Assembly (NCBI GenBank): GCA_900555635.1
Contig: USLU01000006.1
Coordinates: 62,001-126,000 of the forward strand
Length of the DNA: 64,000 bases
Direction of reading: 5' to 3'
Source of the DNA: an uncultured Bacteroides sp.
Lineage (GTDB): Bacteria; Bacteroidota; Bacteroidia; Bacteroidales; Bacteroidaceae
A program made the position numbers and the translations under genes. The notes under the pieces are model-generated. The model did not search any database. It was not told the DNA's origin and was given only the letters and a program-made list of their open reading frames with translations. Positions 8,748 through 17,937 of this stretch are shown one piece after another (within the stretch, counting starts at the first letter, position 1; the number at the start of each line of letters is the position of its first letter).

Positions 8748-8831
8748 AGTTATGAGTTATTAGTTATAAGTTATTTGTTGATCATGCAAATGTTCCGCAC
8801 GGAAATAACTTATAACTAATAACTCATAACT
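8748..8831. repeat. Perfect 29-bp inverted repeat built of heptads
   Basis: Positions 8748-8776 and 8803-8831 are exact reverse complements, with a 26-base spacer. Each arm is itself four tandem heptads of the form nnGTTAT. The right arm ends just before the stop codon of the ACT-domain gene and is followed by TGTTTTT, so it could act as a terminator for that gene on the minus strand only if the loop permits; no T run follows on that side. Confidence 0.85.
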
Positions 8832-8835
8832 GTTT

Positions 8836-9261
8836 TTACAGTTTATAGAGATCGCTTGCCGCCAGCAGATCTACTTTCTTTTCAGTAAGTACGCGAATGC
8901 AATTCTCCATATCATTGGGGCGGATGATAACATTGGCGGTCTCACCATTGGCAAAAGAGTACATATATTCTATAAACACTCCCTCGTCAGATAAAAAGCG
9001 GAGTACTTTTGACAAAGAGCCCGGAATATTGGGGCAATTAATGCCGACCACATCCGTTATGTTAACTGCAAAATGATTATCTTTTAAAGCTTTATATGCT
9101 TTATCAGGTTCGGATACAATGCCACGAAGAATACCGAAGTCAGCATTCTCGGCTATGCAAAGAGCAGAAAGATTCACACCTTCTTTAGCGAGCACTTCAG
9201 TCACTTCTGTAAGGCGACCGGACTTATTTTCAAGAAAAATAGAAAGTTGTTTTGCTACCAT
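8836..9261 (-). CDS. Tandem ACT-domain amino-acid-binding protein
   Basis: A 141-residue protein consisting of two ACT domains: KQLSIFLENKSGRLTEVTEVLAKEG (about 4-28) and GINCPNIPGSLSKVLRFLSDEGVFIEYMYSF (about 73-103). ACT pairs bind small ligands, usually amino acids, and act as regulators. It lies 28 bp downstream of paaK in the same direction. In Bacteroidetes this ACT protein regularly accompanies paaK, often beside indolepyruvate:ferredoxin oxidoreductase genes, which are absent here. A sensor of aromatic amino acids or aryl acids for the CoA ligase is the reasonable inference. Confidence 0.85.
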   Translation of the reverse strand: MVAKQLSIFLENKSGRLTEVTEVLAKEGVNLSALCIAENADFGILRGIVSEPDKAYKALKDNHFAVNITDVVGINCPNIPGSLSKVLRFLSDEGVFIEYMYSFANGETANVIIRPNDMENCIRVLTEKKVDLLAASDLYKL

Positions 9262-9267
9262 AGTTAT

Positions 9268-9291
9268 ATGAATTATGAATTACAAATTATT
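9268..9291. repeat. Heptad repeat between paaK and the ACT gene
   Basis: About three units of the nnATTAC/nnATTAT heptad occupy the 28-bp spacer between paaK and the ACT-domain gene. It belongs to the same family as the repeats at 1290-1316 and 6132-6164. Confidence 0.55.
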
Positions 9292-10588
9292 AAAGTTTAC
9301 GATTATCAATCACGCGTTTTGCTTTGCCTACACTGCGTTCAATGCTGCGAGGCTCTACCAAACGGACATCGACACCTAAGCCCAGCACACTCTGCAAGCG
9401 ACTGGCAAGTTTCTTCTTCAGTGCCAACATCTTATTGATTTCATCAGAATAGTATTCAGGACGGACTTCAACTTGCAACTCCATGGTATCCGTATTATTC
9501 TTACGATCTACAATGAGGAGATAGTGAGGCTCAAATTCAGGTAATTCAAGAATAACGGATTCAATTTGTGTCGGGAACACGTTCACACCACGAATAATAA
9601 GCATATCATCGCTACGTCCGAGAATACGATCCATGCGAACCAAAGTACGTCCACAAGGACATGTATCGTAATGCAAAGCAGTCAGGTCCTTGGTACGGTA
9701 ACGAAGCAAAGGCATACCTTCTTTAGTAAGGTGAGTAAACACAAGTTCACCTGTTTCGCCGGGAGCTACAGGTTCAAGAGTATTCGGATCCACTATTTCG
9801 GGGAAGTAATGATCTTCATTCAGATGCGTACCATGTTGGCACTCGCATTCGTAACCTACTCCGGGACCGGCTATTTCACTCAATCCATAGATGTCATAAG
9901 CTTTGATACCCATTTTATTTTCAATATCCTTGCGCATACTCTCTGTCCAAGGCTCAGCTCCGAAAGCTCCGGCTTTCAGTTTAAATTCTTCACGAGGATA
10001 GCCGGAATCCTTGATTGCGTCCGCCAGGTAAAGAGCGTATGAAGGAGTACAGCAAAGTACAGTCGAACCGAAATCGTGCATCAACGTAATCTGTTTTTCA
10101 GTATTACCGCTGGACATCGGGATAACGGAAGCACCTATATTCTCGGCACCGGCATGTGCACCCAAACCTCCGGTAAAAAGTCCGTAACCGTATGATACTT
10201 GGAAAATATCCGATTTATCAGCACCGTATGCTGTAAAAGCACGAGACAAACACTCTGCCCATACAGAAAGGTCTTTACGGGTATAACCTACAACAGTGGG
10301 CTTTCCGGTAGTACCCGAAGAAGCATGAATGCGCACAATCTGACTCATAGGTACGGCACAAAGACCGAACGGATAATTGTCCCGAAGGTCGTATTTCGTA
10401 GTAAACGGAAGTTTTACAATGTCGTCTATGCTGTTTATGTCATCGGGAGTAACACCCAGTTCTTGCATCTTCTTACGATAAAATGGAGTATCATGATATA
10501 CGCGCTCCACTGTTTTTTTGAGACGAATGCCTTGAATCTTGCGAAGACTTTCGCGGTCCATGCATTCGATGTTTTCATTCCAAACCAT
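9290..10588 (-). CDS. paaK: Phenylacetate-CoA ligase family protein
   Basis: AMP-forming aryl-acid:CoA ligase of the ANL superfamily, converting phenylacetate or a related aryl acid, ATP and CoA to the thioester in the cytoplasm. The P-loop-like SSGTTGKP is at residues 90-97, the YGLSEIAGPG adenylate motif near 234, and the C-terminal domain contains RSDDMLIIRGVNVFPTQIE and the final lysine-bearing ERSVGKAKRV segment. Length 432 is normal for PaaK. In anaerobic gut Bacteroides these enzymes are thought to act on aryl acids from aromatic amino acid metabolism, often with indolepyruvate oxidoreductase; that is inference. The ACT-domain gene follows after 28 bp. Confidence 0.92.
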   Translation of the reverse strand: MVWNENIECMDRESLRKIQGIRLKKTVERVYHDTPFYRKKMQELGVTPDDINSIDDIVKLPFTTKYDLRDNYPFGLCAVPMSQIVRIHASSGTTGKPTVVGYTRKDLSVWAECLSRAFTAYGADKSDIFQVSYGYGLFTGGLGAHAGAENIGASVIPMSSGNTEKQITLMHDFGSTVLCCTPSYALYLADAIKDSGYPREEFKLKAGAFGAEPWTESMRKDIENKMGIKAYDIYGLSEIAGPGVGYECECQHGTHLNEDHYFPEIVDPNTLEPVAPGETGELVFTHLTKEGMPLLRYRTKDLTALHYDTCPCGRTLVRMDRILGRSDDMLIIRGVNVFPTQIESVILELPEFEPHYLLIVDRKNNTDTMELQVEVRPEYYSDEINKMLALKKKLASRLQSVLGLGVDVRLVEPRSIERSVGKAKRVIDNRKL

Positions 10589-10828
10589 GTTTTTAAGTCG
10601 TATTAATTTAATATTTATGAATTGTTATAATCTGATGCAAAGTAAATAAAACATTTGAAAATTTGATAGCGGAACCTGATTTAATTTACTTTTTTGATTA
10701 TTAAAACTATAGTTTCGCAAACAATCAACCGGAAAGACAACAAATAACATACAATGTCGTGTGTTAGAAAATCATAAAAAAGCAATAAAACCATAGAACC
10801 TTAATTATCGCCATTGTATCTTTGAATC
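10589..10828. other. Divergent intergenic region, 240 bp
   Basis: An A/T-rich spacer between paaK and the rightward lipoprotein gene. The only clear signal is TATCTTTG at 10817-10824 on the plus strand, ending four bases before the ATG at 10829. No RNA gene or repeat is seen. Confidence 0.6.
10817..10824 (+). promoter_or_regulatory. -7 element directly abutting a start codon
   Basis: TATCTTTG matches TAnnTTTG perfectly and ends only four bases before the ATG of the lipoprotein gene. If used, the transcript would begin at or within the start codon, that is, be leaderless. The -33 element is not convincing. Confidence 0.45.
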
Positions 10829-11851
10829 ATGCAAGTACGATTGTTACAACTGATTATTTTAATTATCTGTTTGTCAGGATGTAGCGGTAAGAAGTCCCCT
10901 ACCGTTTCCTTCTATGTATGGAAGAGCAAACTCACTGTGCAAGATGCAGATACTACCTATCTGAATAGATTGGGAGCAAAGAAGATATACGTCCGTATGT
11001 TCGATTTAAGTGATAAAGGGAATAAAGCATACCCCCTAGCCGATTATTCTCCTTCGGACATTCCTACATTTACACAAGAAGCTATCCCTGTGATATTTAT
11101 TACCAATAAGACTTTTCTGCAATGCCCCACCAAAGCTATAGACAGCCTCGCTTACAGATGTGCCAACCGAATGGATTCATTGTATAGTCGACACTTCAAC
11201 AAACTACCACTTGGCTATCAATTTGACTGCGATTGGACTCAAAAAAGCCGTAACAATTATTTCTATTTTCTAGAATGTATCAAGAAACTAAGAAAAGAAA
11301 AAGAAATCAGCTGTACCATCCGCCTGCATCAGATAAAATTCAGAGACAAGACAGGAATTCCCCCGGTAGAGAAGGGTGTGCTAATGTATTATGCTTCCTC
11401 CCAACCTACGGATTTTACTAATAAAAATACGATATTAAATAATGAGGAAGCTTCACTTTACATTGACAATCTAGACACTTATCCATTACATCTTGATGTA
11501 GCTCTTCCGCTTTACAGTTGGGGAATTGTGAGAAACCCTTTTGGGCAAATCAAACTGATAAACGGAGTTTCCCAAGCAGATATAAACATACATCCCGAAT
11601 TTTACAGTAAGAAAAGCGAGAACTCTTACAAAATACTCCAGTCACATTATTTGCGAGGCATGTGGATAAACAAAGGTTACGAGTTAAAGGTAGAAGAAAT
11701 CAGTCCCGAAACGTTGCTAGAGGCTGCCAAGACATTAAATAGGAAACTTAAAAAAGAAGAACGGGAAATCATCTTCTATCATTTAGATGAAGAAATACGA
11801 CATAGATACTCTACCGAACAATTAACAACTATCATACAGAAATTATCATGA
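10829..11851 (+). CDS. Lipoprotein of unknown function, possible TIM-barrel fold
   Basis: A 340-residue exported lipoprotein: lipobox LSGC gives lipidation at Cys18. The body has features of glycoside-hydrolase-like barrels such as DUF3142: a strand-loop LGAKKIYVRMFDLSD, then GYQFDCDWTQKSRNNYFYFLECIKKLR and VALPLYSWGIVR. The conserved acidic residues in QFDCDW are at about 130-135. I cannot assign an enzyme activity. The gene overlaps the next by four bases (ATGA), so the lipoprotein and the secreted protein that follows are translationally coupled and likely act together at the cell surface or in the periplasm. Confidence 0.7.
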   Translation: MQVRLLQLIILIICLSGCSGKKSPTVSFYVWKSKLTVQDADTTYLNRLGAKKIYVRMFDLSDKGNKAYPLADYSPSDIPTFTQEAIPVIFITNKTFLQCPTKAIDSLAYRCANRMDSLYSRHFNKLPLGYQFDCDWTQKSRNNYFYFLECIKKLRKEKEISCTIRLHQIKFRDKTGIPPVEKGVLMYYASSQPTDFTNKNTILNNEEASLYIDNLDTYPLHLDVALPLYSWGIVRNPFGQIKLINGVSQADINIHPEFYSKKSENSYKILQSHYLRGMWINKGYELKVEEISPETLLEAAKTLNRKLKKEEREIIFYHLDEEIRHRYSTEQLTTIIQKLS

Positions 11852-14178
11852 AATATTTCAAGCAAATTATCATAGCGTTAGCATTAGCAGCATCTCCCTT
11901 CCAATCTTCCGTATATGGCTGTATGGATTATGATTTGGACGCAGAATATTATAATCTTTTCGATCAACTACTCCTTAAAGAGAAAGGTCTTCACCCCTAT
12001 TTGCTAACTTTATACAGTGGACTTTATATAACGGACGAACAAGTTCCAGATGAAAACATAACCGCCTGGATGGCATTCTTCAAGAAACATAATCTTTTCC
12101 AAGGAGTGACTCGTGAACAGTTCCAAGAGTTTCTCTACAAAACACCAATGAATAATTTCTATCGCCCTACCTATAAATATACAGCCATGCTAAATAATTC
12201 GGAAGTTGGAAAAGAAGTCCTCACCTACCTTCAGTATGCCAAGGAAACGGAACCTTATGCACAGCTTGCCGAGGATAATGATAGTTGGTGGCAAACGAAA
12301 CGCGTTAAATCACCATCGGAAGCTAACTATACAATTCTGAAGAACAAAGGAATATCCCTCTATAAAACGTGCAAACAAGATGAGTTAAAGCTAAGATATG
12401 CCTACCAACTTGTACGCTTGGCACATTACATGAAAACTAAAAATAAGGATGCAGTCGCCATGTTCAATCTCTATGTTAAACCTTTAAAACAAGAGCATTA
12501 TATCTACTATGCAGCACTCGAACAAGTAGCCGGAGCACTCTACAACCTCAATAACCTGGCAAATGCCAACTACCTGTATTGTCAGGTCTTCGACCATTCT
12601 GACAGTCGTAAAGAAATTGCATACAATAGTATCAAGATACAAGATAAAGTAGATTGGGATGCAACTTTAGCTTTATGTAAAAACGAGCGTACCCAAGCAG
12701 CTCTCTATGCCATACGGGGATATAATACCTTTTCCAACGAGATGGAGGAGGTAGAGAATATTCTTAATATATGCCCTGACTCACCTTATATGAGACTACT
12801 GGCTATCCGGTATATTAATAAGGTAGAAAGAGCGGTATTAGCATCTTTTTCTTATTCCGAAAAACAAGTGTTCTTACAACCATCTGAGGAGTTAATGGAA
12901 GAATACATGCGTACCAAAGAAATTATAAAGAAAGTAATAGAGAATCCTAAAGCAGATAATAAAGACTTCTGGACTGTTTATCTGGCACATCTATCATTTC
13001 TTTGCAGAGAATACAAACAAGCAGAAAGTATCCTCAGTACATTGCAAACATCTGACCCTGCCTTATTAAAACAGGCTAGCCGTACCCGTTTCTGCCTATA
13101 TCTCACTCAATTAAAAAGTATTGGCGAACAAGAAGAAAATACCATTGGCGAATATCTGGAAGCGGATAATACGGATGTCGAATTCATTAAAGAAGTAGTA
13201 GGACACCTCTATAAGCAACAAAAAGACTATGGAAAAGCCTTCCTGACGCACAACCAGATATCAGAATTACAAGCCAATCCCGACCTGATCATTATCAATT
13301 CACTTATCAGCGATAGTGAAAAAGATAATAATCAGTGGGCACTGACACAACTCTATGAGCTGAAAGGTACTTATTTTCTCAGAACCGGAGATTTGAAAGA
13401 AGCAATGAACTGGTATGACCGGATATCCGAAACTTACTGTACAATTGATTCTATTTACGATTATGAGAATAATATTTATGTTGCCGTACGTCAGGATCAG
13501 TTCAATGGTTATTCGGGCATATCTCCACTGATATTCAGCAATGGTTTCAAGAGATTGTTCAGTGTGCCGGCAGCATCACAATTAACCGACCAACTTTATA
13601 CACAATACGAGTTCCTGAATAAATATCAGAATAAGGCAACATTAACAAAATCGTTATTGAAGCTGCAAAAAGAAAGCAAAAACGAGGGTGAAAAAGGGAT
13701 TTGTGCTACCTATTTACTGGCAAATTACTATTACAACATTTCTCCTCACGGCTACTATCGGAATATACCATTATATCATAGCAGCAACTATTTTATTTCT
13801 TATTACGATAATGACAATGACCATACTGATATCAAATTTCCAGACTTCAGTAAAGATTATAACTATAAAAACTTTGAGAACTATCCACTTGTTATCAGTT
13901 ATATGAGCAAAGCTTTGGAGCTCTACAAATATGTAGCTGAAAATACCAACAACCGTGAGTTAAAAGCCCGGTCACTATTCATGCTTTCCTCATGTGTAAT
14001 GGATTTATATGCGCCAGATTGGTATTATACTATCAAGAATGGAACTGATAAGTCATATTGTGAACAAGTGAACGCCTATTTTCGTAAATTAGCGGCTGAT
14101 TTCAACGATACACAATTCTATCAAGAAGCAGTCCGCGAATGTAAATACTTTGAATATTACGTCAAAAATGAATTTTGA
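11848..14178 (+). CDS. Large secreted helical-repeat protein, unknown function
   Basis: A 776-residue protein with a signal peptide (about 1-24, cleaved near YGC) and no transmembrane segment. Most of it appears alpha-helical with TPR-like pairs, for example AALEQVAGALYNLNNLANAN, LAHLSFLCREYKQAESILS and TYFLRTGDLKEAMNWYDRI. It is also rich in Tyr and Asn. The gene starts within the stop of the upstream lipoprotein (four-base overlap) and its last 11 bases overlap the uvrB start. The pair may be a surface scaffold plus barrel protein; no function is recognised. It could also be related to SusD-like TPR folds, but I see no SusC partner. Confidence 0.7.
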   Translation: MKYFKQIIIALALAASPFQSSVYGCMDYDLDAEYYNLFDQLLLKEKGLHPYLLTLYSGLYITDEQVPDENITAWMAFFKKHNLFQGVTREQFQEFLYKTPMNNFYRPTYKYTAMLNNSEVGKEVLTYLQYAKETEPYAQLAEDNDSWWQTKRVKSPSEANYTILKNKGISLYKTCKQDELKLRYAYQLVRLAHYMKTKNKDAVAMFNLYVKPLKQEHYIYYAALEQVAGALYNLNNLANANYLYCQVFDHSDSRKEIAYNSIKIQDKVDWDATLALCKNERTQAALYAIRGYNTFSNEMEEVENILNICPDSPYMRLLAIRYINKVERAVLASFSYSEKQVFLQPSEELMEEYMRTKEIIKKVIENPKADNKDFWTVYLAHLSFLCREYKQAESILSTLQTSDPALLKQASRTRFCLYLTQLKSIGEQEENTIGEYLEADNTDVEFIKEVVGHLYKQQKDYGKAFLTHNQISELQANPDLIIINSLISDSEKDNNQWALTQLYELKGTYFLRTGDLKEAMNWYDRISETYCTIDSIYDYENNIYVAVRQDQFNGYSGISPLIFSNGFKRLFSVPAASQLTDQLYTQYEFLNKYQNKATLTKSLLKLQKESKNEGEKGICATYLLANYYYNISPHGYYRNIPLYHSSNYFISYYDNDNDHTDIKFPDFSKDYNYKNFENYPLVISYMSKALELYKYVAENTNNRELKARSLFMLSSCVMDLYAPDWYYTIKNGTDKSYCEQVNAYFRKLAADFNDTQFYQEAVRECKYFEYYVKNEF

Positions 14179-16219
14179 ATTAACATCCGCCTATAAGCCT
14201 ACCGGCGACCAACCGGAAGCTATCGCTCAGCTCACCGAAGGTATACGTGAGGGAGTTCCTGCACAGACATTGCTTGGTGTAACCGGCTCCGGAAAGACAT
14301 TTACCATAGCCAATGTTATTGCCAATATCAACAAACCTACGCTGATATTGAGTCACAATAAAACACTGGCAGCCCAACTTTATAGCGAGTTCAAAGGGTT
14401 CTTCCCGAATAATGCCGTAGAGTATTATGTATCCTATTATGATTATTACCAACCCGAAGCCTATCTGCCATCTTCGGACACTTATATTGAGAAAGACCTC
14501 GCCATCAATGACGAAATAGATAAGTTACGTCTGGCAGCAACTTCCGCCCTACTATCCGGAAGAAAAGATGTGGTAGTTGTCTCTTCAGTATCCTGTATTT
14601 ACGGTATGGGGAATCCGTCGGATTTCTATGAGAATGTCATCGAAGTACAACAAGGCAAGAATTTCAGTCGCAATGTATTCCTACGCCGCTTGGTAGATAG
14701 TTTATATGTACGCAACGACATAGATCTGAATCGTGGAAACTTCCGTGTAAAGGGTGATACGGTAGATATCTATCTGGCTTATGCTGACAATCTGCTCCGT
14801 ATCGTATTCTGGGGAGATGAGATAGATAGTATTGAAGAAGTCGATCCTATCAGTGGGGTGACCATTGCAAAGTTTGACAACTACAAAATCTATCCTGCCA
14901 ATCTCTTTATGACCACCAAAGAAGCAACCCTGCGTGCCATTCATGAAATAGAAGATGACTTGCACAAACAAGTCCAGTGGTTTGAGCATGAAGGCCGTCC
15001 GTTTGAAGCCAAACGACTACAGGAACGTGTAACGTATGACATGGAAATGATCCGCGAATTAGGACATTGCTCAGGCATTGAAAACTATTCCCGTTATTTT
15101 GATGGTCGTGCTCCCGGTACTCGCCCATATTGCCTGCTGGATTTCTTCCCTGAAGATTTTCTGATAGTCATCGACGAGAGTCATGTCAGTGTGCCTCAGA
15201 TTCGTGCAATGTATGGTGGAGACCGTGCCCGTAAGACAAATCTTGTAGAATATGGTTTCCGCCTGCCCGCCGCTATGGATAACCGTCCCTTGAAGTTCGA
15301 TGAATTTGAAGAGTTGGCGAAAGAGGTGATCTATGTCAGTGCTACACCGGCAGATTATGAGTTGATAAAATCAGAAGGCATTGTAGTAGAGCAGGTAATC
15401 CGTCCTACAGGATTGCTAGACCCTATTATTGAAGTCCGTCCCAGCCATAATCAGATTGACGACCTGATGGAAGAAATCCAGATACGTATAGAAAAGAACG
15501 AACGTACTTTGGTCACTACCCTTACCAAACGCATGGCAGAAGAATTAACGGAATATTTGCTGAATAATAATGTGAAATGTAACTACATCCATAGCGACGT
15601 GGATACATTGGAACGTGTAAAGATTATGAGCGATCTCCGTGAAGGTGAATATGACGTACTTGTTGGTGTCAACCTCCTACGTGAAGGATTGGATTTACCG
15701 GAAGTGTCCCTCGTAGCTATCCTAGATGCCGACAAAGAAGGCTTCCTTCGCTCCCACCGTTCATTGACGCAGACTGCCGGACGTGCCGCTCGTAATGTTA
15801 ACGGCATGGTCATTATGTATGCTGATAAGATTACAGAAAGTATGCAACTTACCATTGACGAAACAAACCGTCGTCGTGAAAAGCAGTTGAAGTATAACGA
15901 AGAGCATGGCATCACCCCTCAACAAATTAAGAAAGCAAAAAATCTTAATATGTTTGCTACCGCAGAAGTACCGAATGGCGAAGCATCGGTCAGCAGGGAT
16001 AAATCCTCAAGTGCTTCTCATCCTTATATGGAACAAGAAACACCTTCCGGTGTTGCTGCCGACCCGATTGTACAATACATGAGTCGTGCGCAGTTGGAAA
16101 AGAGTATCGAACGCACTAAGAAACTCATGCAAGAAGCTGCAAAGAAACTCGACTTTATCGAAGCGGCACAGTATCGCGATGAGGTATTAAAAATGGAAGC
16201 TATGCTTGCCTCAAAATAG
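14168..16219 (+). CDS. uvrB: Excinuclease ABC subunit UvrB
   Basis: Helicase-like subunit of nucleotide excision repair that receives damaged DNA from UvrA and recruits UvrC. The ATG at 14168 gives MNFELTSAYKPTGDQPEAI, the conserved UvrB start; a longer frame from a TTG at 14150 only lengthens into the preceding gene. Walker A GVTGSGKT at about 37-44, beta-hairpin YYDYYQPEAYLPSSDTYIEKD region, DESH Walker B, SATPADYE, helicase motif VI QTAGRAARN, and a C-terminal UVR coiled-coil ending ALYRDE-like AAQYRDEVLKME. 683 residues, close to the usual 670. The start overlaps the upstream gene by 11 bp. Confidence 0.97.
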   Translation: MNFELTSAYKPTGDQPEAIAQLTEGIREGVPAQTLLGVTGSGKTFTIANVIANINKPTLILSHNKTLAAQLYSEFKGFFPNNAVEYYVSYYDYYQPEAYLPSSDTYIEKDLAINDEIDKLRLAATSALLSGRKDVVVVSSVSCIYGMGNPSDFYENVIEVQQGKNFSRNVFLRRLVDSLYVRNDIDLNRGNFRVKGDTVDIYLAYADNLLRIVFWGDEIDSIEEVDPISGVTIAKFDNYKIYPANLFMTTKEATLRAIHEIEDDLHKQVQWFEHEGRPFEAKRLQERVTYDMEMIRELGHCSGIENYSRYFDGRAPGTRPYCLLDFFPEDFLIVIDESHVSVPQIRAMYGGDRARKTNLVEYGFRLPAAMDNRPLKFDEFEELAKEVIYVSATPADYELIKSEGIVVEQVIRPTGLLDPIIEVRPSHNQIDDLMEEIQIRIEKNERTLVTTLTKRMAEELTEYLLNNNVKCNYIHSDVDTLERVKIMSDLREGEYDVLVGVNLLREGLDLPEVSLVAILDADKEGFLRSHRSLTQTAGRAARNVNGMVIMYADKITESMQLTIDETNRRREKQLKYNEEHGITPQQIKKAKNLNMFATAEVPNGEASVSRDKSSSASHPYMEQETPSGVAADPIVQYMSRAQLEKSIERTKKLMQEAAKKLDFIEAAQYRDEVLKMEAMLASK

Positions 16220-16224
16220 AGATA

Positions 16225-17778
16225 TCAAGCAATTTTCCAGTCTTTCAATGTGTGGCTTTCGCTATCAAAGTTTATAGCTACCTTTACTATAGGTAGCCCG
16301 CACAAGGCAAAACGTTCGGGATATTTCTTTAAATCAATCTGGGTCATGGCTGCATCGGCACTCTTATCCAGCTTCAACTCAACAATGTAAAGAGTAGTTT
16401 GTGTACGCATTACCATATCTACTCGCCCACGAGGTGTACGTACTTCTACGTCAACATACATTCCCAACAAACTAAAGATGGTATAAAGTAGTGACTGGTA
16501 ATGACCTTCATAATCAGTATTGTCACACTTCGGAATTGTGGAAAGGAAGGATTGTAATAAAAGCAAGGCATCATTCAGTCGTTCATCGTGAATAGCTTCA
16601 AAAAGCAACGCCACAGTAGTTAGTCCTTCAGTGGTATGTTGATGCAGGTATTCCGGCAGCAAACTCTTCATCAATCCCATACGAACTTCTTTATTAGGAA
16701 TATCAAGCAAATAAAGATCGGTCAATGGAGAATAATCCTTGATAGTAATATAACCGCTCTGATAAAGCAGAGGAGTAATGTCGCTCATCTTTTCCGTAGG
16801 TGCATCGAACGATTCGGCAAGTACCTTCCGCTCCCCTATCTGCTGGGGTTTCACACCATATTTATTCAACATCTCTATCAGATAAGTAGGAGTACCACTA
16901 CCGAACCAATAGGAATTTAGCTTGCCTTTTGCCATTGCTGTTAACAAACTAAAAGGATTATAAATATCAGGTGATGGCCAAGTAAAATGATAACCATCGT
17001 AATTATCTTTTAGAATTGACTGAACTTCGTCCCGACTCACTTTCATTCTCTCTGCCAAAAAGTTCAAATCTTCAGACATTTGCTCTAACATTTCTTCCTC
17101 AGTAATGCCACAAATTGCTGCATATGGTCCATCCATACTGATATTCTCGATGTTATTCAGTTCACTAAAAATGCTTAGTTGAGAGAATTTTGTAATACCA
17201 GTCAGAAAAACATAACGGAGATAGGGATCGCAAGCCTTCAGCGGACTATAGAAATTACACATCACGTTTCGGAGCACCGGTAAGTCTTTTTCTTCGTGCA
17301 TCACATCGAGGAGCGGAGCATCATACTCATCTATCAGCACTACTACTTGATGGTCGGTCTGTTCATAAACACGCTTTATGAGGGTGGTCAACCGCAAGTT
17401 TACATCTACTTGCTCGACGTTCATTCCGTACACATGCTCATAGTTTTCCAATTGACTGGCTAGGTATCGGTTCAGTTGTTCACAATCCATGTGCTTACCC
17501 AAGCTCATATCAAAGTGCAGCACAGGATATCGTGTCCATTCCGTCTCTAGCTTTGTGATAGCCAAACCGTCGAAAAGTTCTTTCTGCCCTGCAAAATAGC
17601 TATGCAATGTAGAGGTAAGCAGACTTTTACCAAAACGACACGGCCGACTCAGGAACATATATTTAGAAGCAGAATGCGTCATACGATATACATATTCCGT
17701 CTTATCAATATACAGATAATTCTTATTTATCAACTCAGAAAAAGTCTGAATTCCTATCGGATAAAGTTTTTGTTTCAA
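16225..17778 (-). CDS. AAA-ATPase-like / PD-(D/E)XK nuclease-fold protein
   Basis: A 517-residue protein of the widespread Bacteroidetes family that joins an AAA-ATPase-like domain (PF09820) with a C-terminal PD-(D/E)XK nuclease-like domain (PF08011). The N-terminus YPIGIQTFSELINKNYLYIDKT is the family hallmark, with Walker A RPCRFGKSLLTST at about 45-57, Walker B VVVLIDEYDAPLLD at about 165-178, and the nuclease-like GRVDMVMRTQTTLYIVELKLDK near 455-476. Members occur in many copies per genome, and their role is not established; mobile-element and defence roles have been suggested. The gene is convergent with uvrB (stops five bases apart) and stands alone. Confidence 0.85.
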   Translation of the reverse strand: MKQKLYPIGIQTFSELINKNYLYIDKTEYVYRMTHSASKYMFLSRPCRFGKSLLTSTLHSYFAGQKELFDGLAITKLETEWTRYPVLHFDMSLGKHMDCEQLNRYLASQLENYEHVYGMNVEQVDVNLRLTTLIKRVYEQTDHQVVVLIDEYDAPLLDVMHEEKDLPVLRNVMCNFYSPLKACDPYLRYVFLTGITKFSQLSIFSELNNIENISMDGPYAAICGITEEEMLEQMSEDLNFLAERMKVSRDEVQSILKDNYDGYHFTWPSPDIYNPFSLLTAMAKGKLNSYWFGSGTPTYLIEMLNKYGVKPQQIGERKVLAESFDAPTEKMSDITPLLYQSGYITIKDYSPLTDLYLLDIPNKEVRMGLMKSLLPEYLHQHTTEGLTTVALLFEAIHDERLNDALLLLQSFLSTIPKCDNTDYEGHYQSLLYTIFSLLGMYVDVEVRTPRGRVDMVMRTQTTLYIVELKLDKSADAAMTQIDLKKYPERFALCGLPIVKVAINFDSESHTLKDWKIA

Positions 17779-17860
17779 TTCCTTATTGTTCCTCCATTAC
17801 TAGCTAGATACTACAAAGATATGGCAAAAAAAGGGAAAAGACAAGGACAAGAACGTATTA

Positions 17861-17898
17861 AAGTAAAAAGCCGCTAACGGATTTCTCCGAAAGCGGCT
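17861..17898 (-). terminator. Intrinsic terminator of the HU/smalltalk unit
   Basis: A two-tier stem (AGCCGCT 17869-17875 with 17892-17898, and CGGA with TCCG inside) is followed on the minus strand by TTTTTAC. It lies 40 bp downstream of the smalltalk gene and would end that transcript. Confidence 0.75.
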
Positions 17899-17937
17899 CC
17901 CACTTTACTTTATCTCAAGACAAATTTGATGTATTGG

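Noticed and set aside
14150..14167. TTG start giving uvrB six more residues
   Set aside because: The ATG at 14168 gives the conserved UvrB N-terminus; the extra codons lie within the preceding gene.
17821..17877. Short basic frame beginning MAKKGKRQGQ
   Set aside because: Only 18 codons, ends inside a terminator stem, and no neighbour suggests a role.
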